Source of the DNA: Adiantum capillus-veneris
Lineage: Eukaryota; Streptophyta; Polypodiopsida; Polypodiales; Pteridaceae
Assembly: GCA_014529385.2 (NCBI GenBank)
Contig: CM043942.1
Span: forward strand, 18,305,991-18,369,990
DNA length: 64,000 nt
Reading direction: 5' to 3'
The notes beneath the pieces are model-generated. The model saw only the letters and a list, made by a program, of their open reading frames with translations, was not told the DNA's origin and did not search any database. Both the position numbers and the translations under genes were made by a program. Each line of letters opens with the position of its first letter. Within the stretch, counting starts at the first letter, position 1. Of this stretch, positions 53,248-62,099 are shown piece by piece.

Positions 53248-54585
53248 TAAAACCGGCGTGTACAACGGAGAGGGCGGTACTATTTCAATTACCTGTTAAC
53301 TTTACACAAAGCACTGAGAAGGGAAGAGAACACAGTTGTGTCCAGCGACTAGAATGTCACTGCGCACACGAGACCGACACCCTGTAGGCCCCAAAGACTG
53401 GTGCCTCTTTCGGTATTTCTTTATTCAAATTGAGGTAGATGATCTGACCACTTAGCACAAGCTTTCACAAAGCTGTCCAAACCTGGCGATGGCTGAAAAC
53501 GCAGGTTTTCGACCTGATTTTGGCAGCATAACGGTGCAAAAACCCCTGCAGGTCAAAAGCACCTGTCTAGGACGGATTCCCTCGATCTGGAAGCTTTCTG
53601 GTGAGCTGTCACAGAAATTCAGCGGGCTGCAATTCCCTGTTTTTCACTGTCGGGTGCCCAAAAGCTTGTACATGCATCCCAAGGCTCTCACGAGGCTCCC
53701 TCGGGGTTCCCTTGCAGTTTAGGTGCAAAACCCTAAACCTGCAGAAAAACACAGCAGGCTGTAATTCGCTGTTTCGAATCATTTTTAACGGAGTGAACAC
53801 GCCTACGCGTGTCCCAAGGGCTCCCGCACGCAATGGGACAGTTCCCCTGTGAATTGGACGAGTTTTCACGTGAGAAAACTCTCCGAACTTGCAGTCTTTC
53901 GCGATGGAACTGTGCGTACCTGTGGGGGATTAGCAATTAGCTAATCCGGTTCTTGTTCAGAAGGCTCTTGGCTTGGCAAACGCGCATAAACCCCCATAAC
54001 TGTACATGTTCATCCGAGTAGCCCAACTAGTGGGGCATTACCATATGTGCCAAAGGGGAGAGAGAGATGCACGAGAGCAAGTCATCGCGCTATATGAGAC
54101 AGAGAAGGCAAGCGTTCCATTAAAGCTGTAGACCTGCATCCACTACTCACACACACACTGTAGGTCACTTGTGTTCTAAAATCAGCCTCCTCTCTCAAAT
54201 TGGGCGTCCCCTCTTCATGCTGGAAGTGGCAAAATTGCCTGGAGCCGCCATGTGTCCAATTTGCCCCTCTTGAGTTAATTCTCTAGTTCCCACTGACTTA
54301 TAAAGTTATTAGTGACTTTTCGAGTGGCTCAGACTTCATTTGGTGCACACAGGCTTCCATACTCATCAGAATTCAATGCTAATTGGTCCGACCAGTCTTA
54401 GACTGACCGACCCAGACTCCCGTTGTGAGAAACCTATTCGGCCGCAACCGTTTTACACTGGCCATGCAATGTCCACTTGCACCTTTTCAAGGGTTCCGGG
54501 GATAACAAGTAAAAAATATAAATAAATAAAAATATCTAGTACTTATTTACGAAAGGCAACAGGAAAAATACACCTCCTGGTGACA
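53248..54585 (-). repeat. Element F 5' LTR
   Basis: 1338 bp on the minus strand, TGTCACC to GGTTTTA, bounded by ggtac and the primer site. Confidence 0.9.
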
Positions 54586-54590
54586 GGTAC

Positions 54591-56108
54591 TTTGCGAAGT
54601 CTTGTTCTCCTTCAGCTTTCCCTTGTTGTGCTTCATCTCCTACACGAGAGCAATCGCTACCGCCTTGTTGAGATCTACGGGGTCGAAGACTTCTACATCA
54701 AACTTGATATATTTGTCCAACCCGAAAATGAAAGCCTCCTTGCGCTCATCATCCAATTTGTGTAATTGGGTGCTTAGCTGCAAAACTCGGTTAGAGAAAG
54801 ACATAACTGGCAAACCATTTTGCTTGAGACTGCGTCAATCGTCTTTCATTTGTGCTAGTTACTGAGGTGGCATCAACCGCGCCTTGAGCTTGTCTTGGAA
54901 GTCGGCCCAATTGAAGGAAAGGGGTGCGTCTTCATGGGCTGCCTCTAGGTGCGCGACCAACTGTGCCCCTTGCCATGAATGGTACCAATTAATGGCATCA
55001 TCGGCAAGGTACATGGTTGCTATTAAAACCTTGCTATTCTCTGTCTTCTTAGTTGTCGCAAAATAAGCATTAAATTGATGCAACCAAGAATGAATAACAC
55101 TAGCATCCATATTACCGTCATAGTTAGTGAACTTGATCTTCTCTGTGACAGGGTTGTTGGAGTTCGAGTCTCTACTACTTGATGAACCACCAACATCTTT
55201 GGCCAGCTCGGGTTTCGAGGTGAGTACCTGTAGGACCAACTCTTGCATGCGTTGGTCTCTCTGTGCCTCACGCTCTTAACTCCAAGGCTGCTCGTCTGTC
55301 TTCGGCTGCTACTCGTTGTGCTTCGCGTGCTTGCTCACGCTCCAGCTCAATAGTTGCCCTTCTTTCTTCGGCCGCCAAGCACGCTTGCTCATGATCACGC
55401 TCCAAGGTTGTCCTTTTCTCTTCAGTCGCCAAGCGCGCTTGCTCGCGCTCACGCTTCAAGGCTGTCCTTTGCTCTTCGGCTGCCAAGTTCGCTTGCTTGC
55501 GCTCACGCTCCAAGGTTGCCCTTTTCTCTTTGGTCGCCAAGCGCGCTTGCTCGCGCTCACGCTTCAAGGCTGTCCTTTGCTCTTCGGCTGCCAAGTGCGC
55601 TTGCTTGCGCTCACGCTCCAAGGTTGCCCTTTTCTCTTCGGTCGCCAAGCGCGCTTGCTCGCGCTCACACTTCAAGGCTGTCCTTTGCTCTTCGGCTGCC
55701 AAGTGTGCTTGCTTGCGCTCACGCTCCAAGGTTGCCCTTTTCTCCTCGGCCGCCAAGCGCGCTTGCTCGCGCTTATGCTCCAAAGTTGTCCTTTCTTTCT
55801 GCTTTTCTTTCTTCGCGTTCGCGATCTAATTCTGCTTCTCTTTCTGCTTTTCTTTCTTTGCTCTCGCGATCAAAGATTGCCTTTCTTTCTTCGCGCTCGT
55901 GCTCCAAGGCAGCGCATTGCGCTTCTTGTTGTAACATCATGTCCGTCATCGTCTTGACCAAAGCCTCCATAGGATTTGGTGCAATCCTTGGTGTAGATGG
56001 GGAGGGGGGAGGGTCGTAAAAACCTCATGGTGGGGAAAATTCTTCTTCGCCACTTCCATGCTCATCACCTCCATGCGAAGTATCCATTCCGCTTCGGGTG
56101 ATGACCAT
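54591..56108 (-). pseudogene. Element E gag: coiled-coil repeat and capsid domain
   Basis: Minus strand. Possible start MVITRSGMDTSHGGDEHG at 56108, then a stop after EEEFSPP and a second possible start MEALVKTMTDMMLQQEAQ at 55970. A strongly charged segment at about 55900-55280 consists of tandem 19-20-residue units of the type REQARLAAEEKRATLER and RKQAHLAAEEQRTALKR. These should form a long coiled coil. The capsid-like domain at 55248-54859 reads KIKFTNYDGNMDASVIHSWL, DDAINWYHSW and FQDKLKARLMPP, and continues past a stop as LPVMSFSNRVLQLSTQLHKL and AFIFGLDKYIKFDV. F then interrupts it. Confidence 0.78.
55290..55800. repeat. 60/120-bp tandem repeats encoding the E coiled coil
   Basis: Alternating 60-bp units with an overall 120-bp period (for example ttcggctgccaag(t/c)... 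and ttcggtcgccaagcgcgcttgctcgcgctcacgc). About eight to nine units. The long plus-strand open frames here are antisense by-products. Confidence 0.92.
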
Positions 56109-56465
56109 ACATTGAAGTCTTGGGTTCTTAAGTTCACGAGGAACTTGGGTTCTTGAGGTTCTTCTTTCGCTTGCAATTTGTGTTAGAGAAGGATCTTCTC
56201 TTACCCGAGCTCTTCTCTTTCCCGCGGGCGCACCCCTTGGCAGCCTTGCACTCACACCAAGGTTGCTTTTTCCCACCTCATGTCGATTGGCCGGCCGCTA
56301 AGTGCACGGTCCGCTCTCAATGAGTGAAAAGAGAAACAAGGGGAGGCTAGACAAGCCCTTCTTTCTTGGGTTTGTGTCACTCTTCAAAAACACGATTAGG
56401 AATCGACACGCCCAAGTGGACTTTTTTTGTGGTTCTTTCCTTGAGTGATACAAAACACTGCCAAA

Positions 56466-56477
56466 GCTCTGATACCA
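56466..56477 (-). promoter_or_regulatory. Primer binding site of element E
   Basis: TGGTATCAGAGC on the minus strand, one base after the LTR end CTTACA. Exact initiator-Met type. Confidence 0.9.
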
Positions 56478-56478
56478 A

Positions 56479-57767
56479 TGTAAGGTGTAGCGGAAGTGAA
56501 TGTTGAACTTTGCTCAAGATGAGTGCTCCGAACTGTGCTCAAGGGTTCTTTTTACTTACGAAAGGGAGAGCCTTCCGTTCCTTTAGTGAGAGAGTGCAAG
56601 TGATCACAAACAAAGTGGATAAACACTGTGAATGAAGGTGCTGCGAGACTGAGAGATAGAGAGAAGAATACGACACTAGAATGTTGTCCAACCCTGCTTC
56701 GAAGGCCCCACTCTCTATGGTGAGAGCGGTCTACTATTGATTGCACAAATCTCTACAATGCAATGGACTTGCCGACGATGTCGACGACGATGAGGACGAC
56801 GATGAGACGGGCTGAAAACTGAAAACGATAAGGGCTAAAATCTGCAAATCTTGTATCTGCTGAGTTCTGACTCTATGTCGGTGGTGACGGCGATGATGAC
56901 GACGCGACGACAACGCGTTGAAAACGTAGATGCTAAAAATCTGCGAATAGCAGGCTGAATCTGCAAACGCTGGCTGATTTGACCGTGCGGCGAGGATCTG
57001 TTGCGGACAGGCGAGATCTGCAAGGTTTGGGGGATGCTAACTGCTGAAAATGCAAAACGCTGATGCATACGGGTGTTTTGTCGCGGAGAATCTGCAAAAC
57101 GCTAAGGGATCTGCAAATTGCAAAAATGCTAGGGCTGTTGTGGCAAAAACGCTAGACAAATTGTTGTGAATCTGCAAACGATGGACTGATCTACAAATGC
57201 TAAAAACACCGAGCTGTTCTTGAGGGATGAAAACGCTAAGTGTTTGGCCGGGGGGGCTTGTTGAGAAGGTGCACTGTCAGACTTGTGGTCTCTACTGCCT
57301 CTTCTGCCAGAAACTGCTAGCGCTAGCTTTTCTTATATATTGCCTAAGTCAATTTGCCCTACCCAGTTTTCCAACAAAGTCACTTATTAATAATAAGTGA
57401 AAACTGGCTAAAATAGGGAAAATAGGTTTTTTGCACTGTGAAAACGCTAAGTGTTTGGCCGGGGGGGCTTGTTGAGAAGGTGCACTGTCAGACTTGTGGT
57501 CTCTACTGCCTCTTCTGCCAGAAACTGCTAGCGCTAGCTTTTCTTATATATTGCCTAAGTCAATTTGCCCTACCCAGTTTTCCAACAAAGTCACTTATTA
57601 ATAATAAGTGAAAACTGGCTAAAATAGGGAAAATAGGTTTTTTGCACTGTGAAATGTTCTTGATGGTAATGTTGATGATCATGCTGTGTGCAACCAGAGG
57701 ATATGCATCTACTCTAAGTGCTTGGACATGCACGGTCTGCGAATAGACTCACAAAAGTGCCAGTACA
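56479..57767 (-). repeat. Element E 5' LTR
   Basis: 1289 bp on the minus strand, starting TGTACTGGCAC. It is related in inverted orientation to 57858-58902: the first 100 bp or so are almost the same, the rest diverged. It contains a perfect-looking 211-bp tandem duplication (57230-57440 and 57441-57651), so the TATA-like AATATATAAG is present twice (about 57332-57345 and 57543-57556). Without the duplication the length would equal that of the E2 LTR. Confidence 0.85.
57230..57651. repeat. 211-bp tandem duplication inside the E LTR
   Basis: The unit aaaacgctaagtgtttggcc to ttttttgcactgtg is present twice with no difference that I can find, suggesting a very recent event. Confidence 0.93.
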
Positions 57768-57857
57768 CTTGTCCCGTGACACATCCAACCTTATGTGTCC
57801 GTGGACAAGCTACAGCATGATCAGGGTTCAATCAGTCCAGTCAGTCTAGATTAGAAG
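57768..57857. other. Spacer between head-to-head LTRs, with hairpin
   Basis: 90 bp between the starts of the E and E2 LTRs. It contains cttgtcccgtgacacat and, inverted, atgtgtccgtggacaag, a potential stem of about 16 bp with small bulges. Confidence 0.7.
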
Positions 57858-58902
57858 TGATCTGGCACTTTTGTGAGTCTATTCGTACCGTGCATGCCCA
57901 GTCACTTAGCATAGATGCATATCCTCTGGTTGCACACAGCATGATCATCAATATTCCCATCAGAATCCATTAAAATCAATTAGGGGAATTTTCCAGTGCA
58001 TTTAGCCTATTTTCCCTATTTTTGACATTTTTCACTTATTATTTTTAAGTGACTTCCCAATAAAGGTAGGTAGGGCAATTTTGCTAAGTTTGTATATAAG
58101 CAAACCCAAGTTAGCACTCAATGGCAGAAGAGGCAGCAGGAGCTTCCCGCACCTTTTCAGCAGGAACCCCCATCAGCACCCCCAGCGTTTGTGTTTCCCT
58201 CGTCTCCAACCCCTTCAAGCTAGCGTTTTCTGTAGCCTCATCATTACCTCCACAGCCTGGCGTTTCCAGCCATTCCAAGGATCCCCATCAAGTCCCAGCA
58301 ACCAGCGTTTTCACTAACCCTAGGAGGCAGCCAGCGTTTTTGGCATTTTCAGCCCTAGCGATCAACCTCAGGATCTGCGTTTTCTTCAGCAGAGGAACAA
58401 CGTTTTCAGCCTTCTGGGACGACATCAGATTCAACACTAGTTGGATGCAAAAGAACCCCAATTTTCAGCCCATAAAAACGCAGCCAAAACAATCATTTTC
58501 AGCCACCGAAACAGTTCCGGAATTCAGCAGATAGAAGATCACAGATTTCAGCCCTAAAGTCGTCGTCGTCATCACCGTCGTCGTCATCGGCATAGTCCCA
58601 AGTTGCATCAGTCCATTGCATCGGCATTGTACCACTTTGTGCAATCATAAGTAGACCACTCTCGTCGACGAAAGTGAGGCCTTCGGAGGAGGGTTTTACA
58701 ACTTCTCTGGTGTCGTATCTCTCTTCTCTCTCTATCTCTCAGTCTCATACACTTGCACGCACATTGTCCATTCACTTTGATGTGATCATAGCACTTTCCA
58801 TTAAGAACGGAAGGCTCTTCCTTCCATAAGAATAAAAGGAACCTTGAGCACAGTTCGGAGCACTCATCTTGAGGAAAGCGCAAACAATCATTCTGCTGCA
58901 CA
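57858..58902 (+). repeat. Element E2 5' LTR
   Basis: 1045 bp from tgatctggcactttt to ctgcaca, followed after one base by tggtatcaaagc. A TATA-like gtatataagc lies at 58092-58101. The 137-codon open frame at 58121-58534 lies within the LTR and is not called as a gene. Confidence 0.85.
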
Positions 58903-58903
58903 T

Positions 58904-58915
58904 TGGTATCAAAGC
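58904..58915 (+). promoter_or_regulatory. Primer binding site of element E2
   Basis: tggtatcaaagc, one base after the LTR end. Confidence 0.88.
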
Positions 58916-59356
58916 TTTGACAGTGTTCTGTATCACTCAAGGAAAGAAAGAACCACATAATTTTTTTTGCTTGTTGAGATCGCACGAACCCAAGTTCGCT
59001 TGGGCGTGTCGATTCCTAATCGTGTTTTGAAGAGTGACGGGAATCCCAAGAAAGAAGGGCTTGTCCAACCTCCCCTCATGCCTCTTTTCACTCATTGAGA
59101 GCGGACCGTGCACTTAGCGACCGGCCAATCGACGTGAGGTGGGAAAAAGCAACCTTGGTGTGAGCGCAAGGCCGCCTAGGGGTGCGCCCGCGGAAAGGAG
59201 TAGAACTCGGGTGAAGAGAAGATCCTTCTCAAACATAGATTGCAAGCGAAAGAAAAGCCTCAAGAACCTCAAGAACCAAGACCCCCAAGAACCCAAGTTC
59301 CTCGTGAACTTAAGAACCCAAGACCACACGAATCCACAAGAACCCACGACTTCAGA

Positions 59357-60153
59357 ATGATTATCACTCGAAGCGGAATGGATACTTCGCTTGGAGGTGA
59401 TGAGCATGAGAGAGACGAAGAATAATTTTTCCCACCATGAGGTTTTTCTGATCCTTCCCCGTATACTCCAAGGATTGCACTAACTCCTATGGAGGCTTTG
59501 GAGCAATTGTTTCTGAAACAAAATTTAGAACGTGAAGCAAGAGATGCAGAAAGAATGGCAGAAATGAAACGCAGACACGCAGAAGAAAAAGCAGAAAGAG
59601 AAGCCGAAAGAAAGGCAAGACAAGAACGGTGCGACCGACACATGCAAGAGTTCTTGCGACTCTTGTATCCCGTGCCGACACAGATGCAAGAGATTCAGGA
59701 GACGGAGACTCTCTCAGTCTCTTCTTCTCCAAAGCATGACACACAGGATTTGCATGATTGTGTGAAGCATGATGATGAATTGATTGACAATGACTTGCAA
59801 GATGTTTTGATTGACAGTGATAAGCACAATGATTTGCATGATGATTTGAATGACAAGCATGATGATTTGGATGACAAAGATAAGCATGATGATTTGAATG
59901 ATATTGCTAAGCATGATGATTTGGATGATAATGATAAGCATGATGATTTGCATGATCAAGATGTGATTTCTCACAAGCATGATGATTTGCATGATCAAGA
60001 TGTGATTTCTCACAACCATGATGAATTGCATGAAGATGATGTGATTGTTCACAAGGATGATGTGTTAGTGGATGCTTTTTCTAGCGAAGCTAACCTCGTT
60101 GCAGATTCGATCAACCACGAAGAACCGATCTTGGCTTTCGAGTCGAGGTCCAA
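59357..60153 (+). pseudogene. Element E2: gag N-terminus fused to a His/Asp-rich repeat
   Basis: MIITRSGMDTSLGGDEHERD parallels the E gag and carries a stop (PP-stop-GF) at the same place. The open frame from 59489 (MEALEQLFLKQNLEREARDA) holds a shorter charged helix, then DRHMQEFLRLLYPVPTQ. It passes directly into LSVSSSPKHDTQDLHD, the sequence that in E follows the protease. Thus capsid, knuckle and protease are deleted. The following 100 residues or so are repeats of KHDDLHD-type units (59750-60070). The frame ends at INHEEPILAFESRS, where the A1 LTR is inserted. Confidence 0.78.
59750..60070 (+). repeat. His/Asp-rich coding minisatellite in E2
   Basis: Imperfect 15-18-bp and 39-bp repeats such as aagcatgatgatttg and catgatcaagatgtgatttc. 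Confidence 0.85.
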
Positions 60154-61742
60154 TGTAACATTTAATGGCCTAAAATCTTATGTGTAGCGGAAATTAGCAT
60201 GAACATAGTGGGCATTTCATTAGAATAGATTCCTAATGAGAATTACAAGAGTGCTTGGGTGGAGAGAGCAACAAAAAGCATAACACCTAGTTAGATAGCA
60301 TCGACAATACTTTCAAAAGAGAGAGCAATTAAGCTATTGACAACAGTTGAGGACCGGATTTGCATGGAGCCGGTCCCCCCTCCAAAAGGCTTTGTATTAT
60401 GGTTTCTCCCATCAAGAGAGACATTGTACAATACAATTCTTTGTGTTCCTTCAAGACTAGCTAGTGCAATGAAGATGGAAGCTTCATACACCAAGCAAAA
60501 CACTTAATCAAACACAACTTGAATTATCCCCGTTCTCAGACCCAAGACCTCACACACCTTCGAAGATGGTGAGAGCTAGCAGGGTATGAGAGTAGATTGA
60601 GAGGAAAAAGAAGTATCTTACGAGAAAGAAGTACATCTCCTCACATAATCACTCATATTAGCATAGCTTAGCTTAGTAATTAGCTTGGTAGAGAAGATGA
60701 GCATGCATTGAAGCTTGGCTCTTGGTTGGATTTGCATCCACATGCCAAGAGAGTGTTGATGTAGGCTTCTATCTCACAAGCTTGGAGTAGGTGATGAGCT
60801 CTCCATTAAAGCTTGGGAGGAGATAGAGTATTTTCCCTTCACACATGGTCAAGTGTGAGAGTGTGTGTGTCAATGCCAAGCAAAAATCAGCCCCCCCCTC
60901 TCTTGGGCGAGCCCTAGCTGCTAAATAAGTCTGGCCTTTGCCTCATTGGACCTCCCCAGGTCAAGCCAATAGGAATTAAGCAGCATAAGTGATAGCCTTT
61001 AGACATGTGTCCCCCTTTCCCCTTTTGTGAGAGCTTTAGGTAATTAAATAATTAAACTAAACTCTCATTGGACCCCTTTGCCTCCTGGCCAATAGGAATC
61101 AGGCAAGCCATGGGGCTCCTGAATGCTCATTGGACCCCTTGGGAGACTGCCCAATAGTCTTCTAAGAGACTTAATTCTCATTGGTTTCTTTTATTAAATG
61201 TTTTTAAATTAATTAAACTAGATTTACTCTAGCTTAATTCTCATTGGTCCACTTCAAGGGTCTTCCAATAGGAATTGGGCACACCTTGTGGGCATCTGGC
61301 CTAGGGAGCTGACATGTGTCCCTCATTCCCTTTGTGTAAAGGGAGCCTGTGTGTGTGTGTGTGGCTTTCTCTCTCATCCCCTAGCTTTGGGGCTCGCCCC
61401 CTCCCATGTAGGGATGTAGAAAGACTTTTTGGGCACACACTAAGCATCCAATTTTCCCTAGGGTTGACCTTTGGACACAACCTTTGAATTTTGGCACCTT
61501 AGCATTTTGGAAGTCTTAATGGGCTGAACCTTAGGGTCTTTTTGGCCCATTGTTTCACATGGCTCTTTTGCAGATGGCCCCCCCTTTGGATCCCTATTTT
61601 CCCTCCTTTGGATCCCTACTGTGGCCGGTCTGCTAACTTAACCAATATTCTAGCTTTTTCTCCCTTGGCACTTCCCTACATTAAATGATCAGTTTAATAT
61701 GAGAAAATCATTTAGGAGAATTAGATATTGATTATTATGACA
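60154..61742 (-). repeat. A1 3' LTR
   Basis: 1589 bp on the minus strand, TGTCATAATAATC to GTTACA. It matches the gypsy A LTR at 16621-18141 over most of its length and includes the GGAGCCGGTCCCCCCTCC-type block (60370-60390). Confidence 0.92.
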
Positions 61743-61757
61743 TTACCTCTCTCTTGA
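61743..61757 (-). promoter_or_regulatory. Polypurine tract of A1
   Basis: Minus strand CAAGAGAGAGAGGTAA-like tract just before TGTCATAA; A2 has caagggagaggcaa in the same place. Confidence 0.82.
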
Positions 61758-62099
61758 AATCATAGTCGTCCTCGACTATGGTGTAGAGAAGATAAAGCAT
61801 ATGCATGAGTCCTTTTCTTAGCGGGTAGAGGATCCCTATGTTACCCTACGACATCATTCCATAATGGATGACTAGTCCATTTGGCGCTTGAGAGCCTGAG
61901 GCTGCCGCAAGCATGTCTGCACATTAGTCCTATCAGTCTTCCATAGTAGAGGGACAAGCTCTACTTTGGTGTTTGGGAGACGTCGTCCCCGCAAACTTGA
62001 TCTAAGCATGCATACTACTTCATTTTTGTGCACAAATAAAGAAAAAGAGTCTTATAAGACAAAAAATTTTTGTTCATTTTTAACATTTTGTACATTTGC

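Larger units (their letters stand above)
50324..54585 (-). mobile_element. LTR element F: gag-only, inserted in E
   Basis: Flanked by ggtac at 50319-50323 and 54586-54590. On the minus strand the 5' LTR (54585-53248) starts TGTCACCAGGAGG, after which come a primer-site-like TGGTTCCATTGCCGGGA, one gag-like frame (interrupted by a hAT-type transposon) and the 3' LTR (51627-50324). There is no polypurine tract and no pol: the gag frame runs straight into the 3' LTR, which lacks its first 37 bp or so. LTRs end GGTTTTA (TG...TA) rather than CA. This is a non-autonomous, deleted element. Confidence 0.88.

Noticed and set aside
55316-56019. Two long plus-strand open frames (213 and 221 codons)
   Set aside because: Antisense by-products of the E coiled-coil minisatellite; the minus strand carries the gag reading with capsid motifs in continuation.
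58121-58534. 137-codon open frame
   Set aside because: Lies inside the E2 LTR, has no similarity, and the aligned E LTR does not keep it.
59750-60070. CRISPR-like regular repeat
   Set aside because: Repeats are coding, contiguous, lack unique spacers and sit in a plant retroelement.
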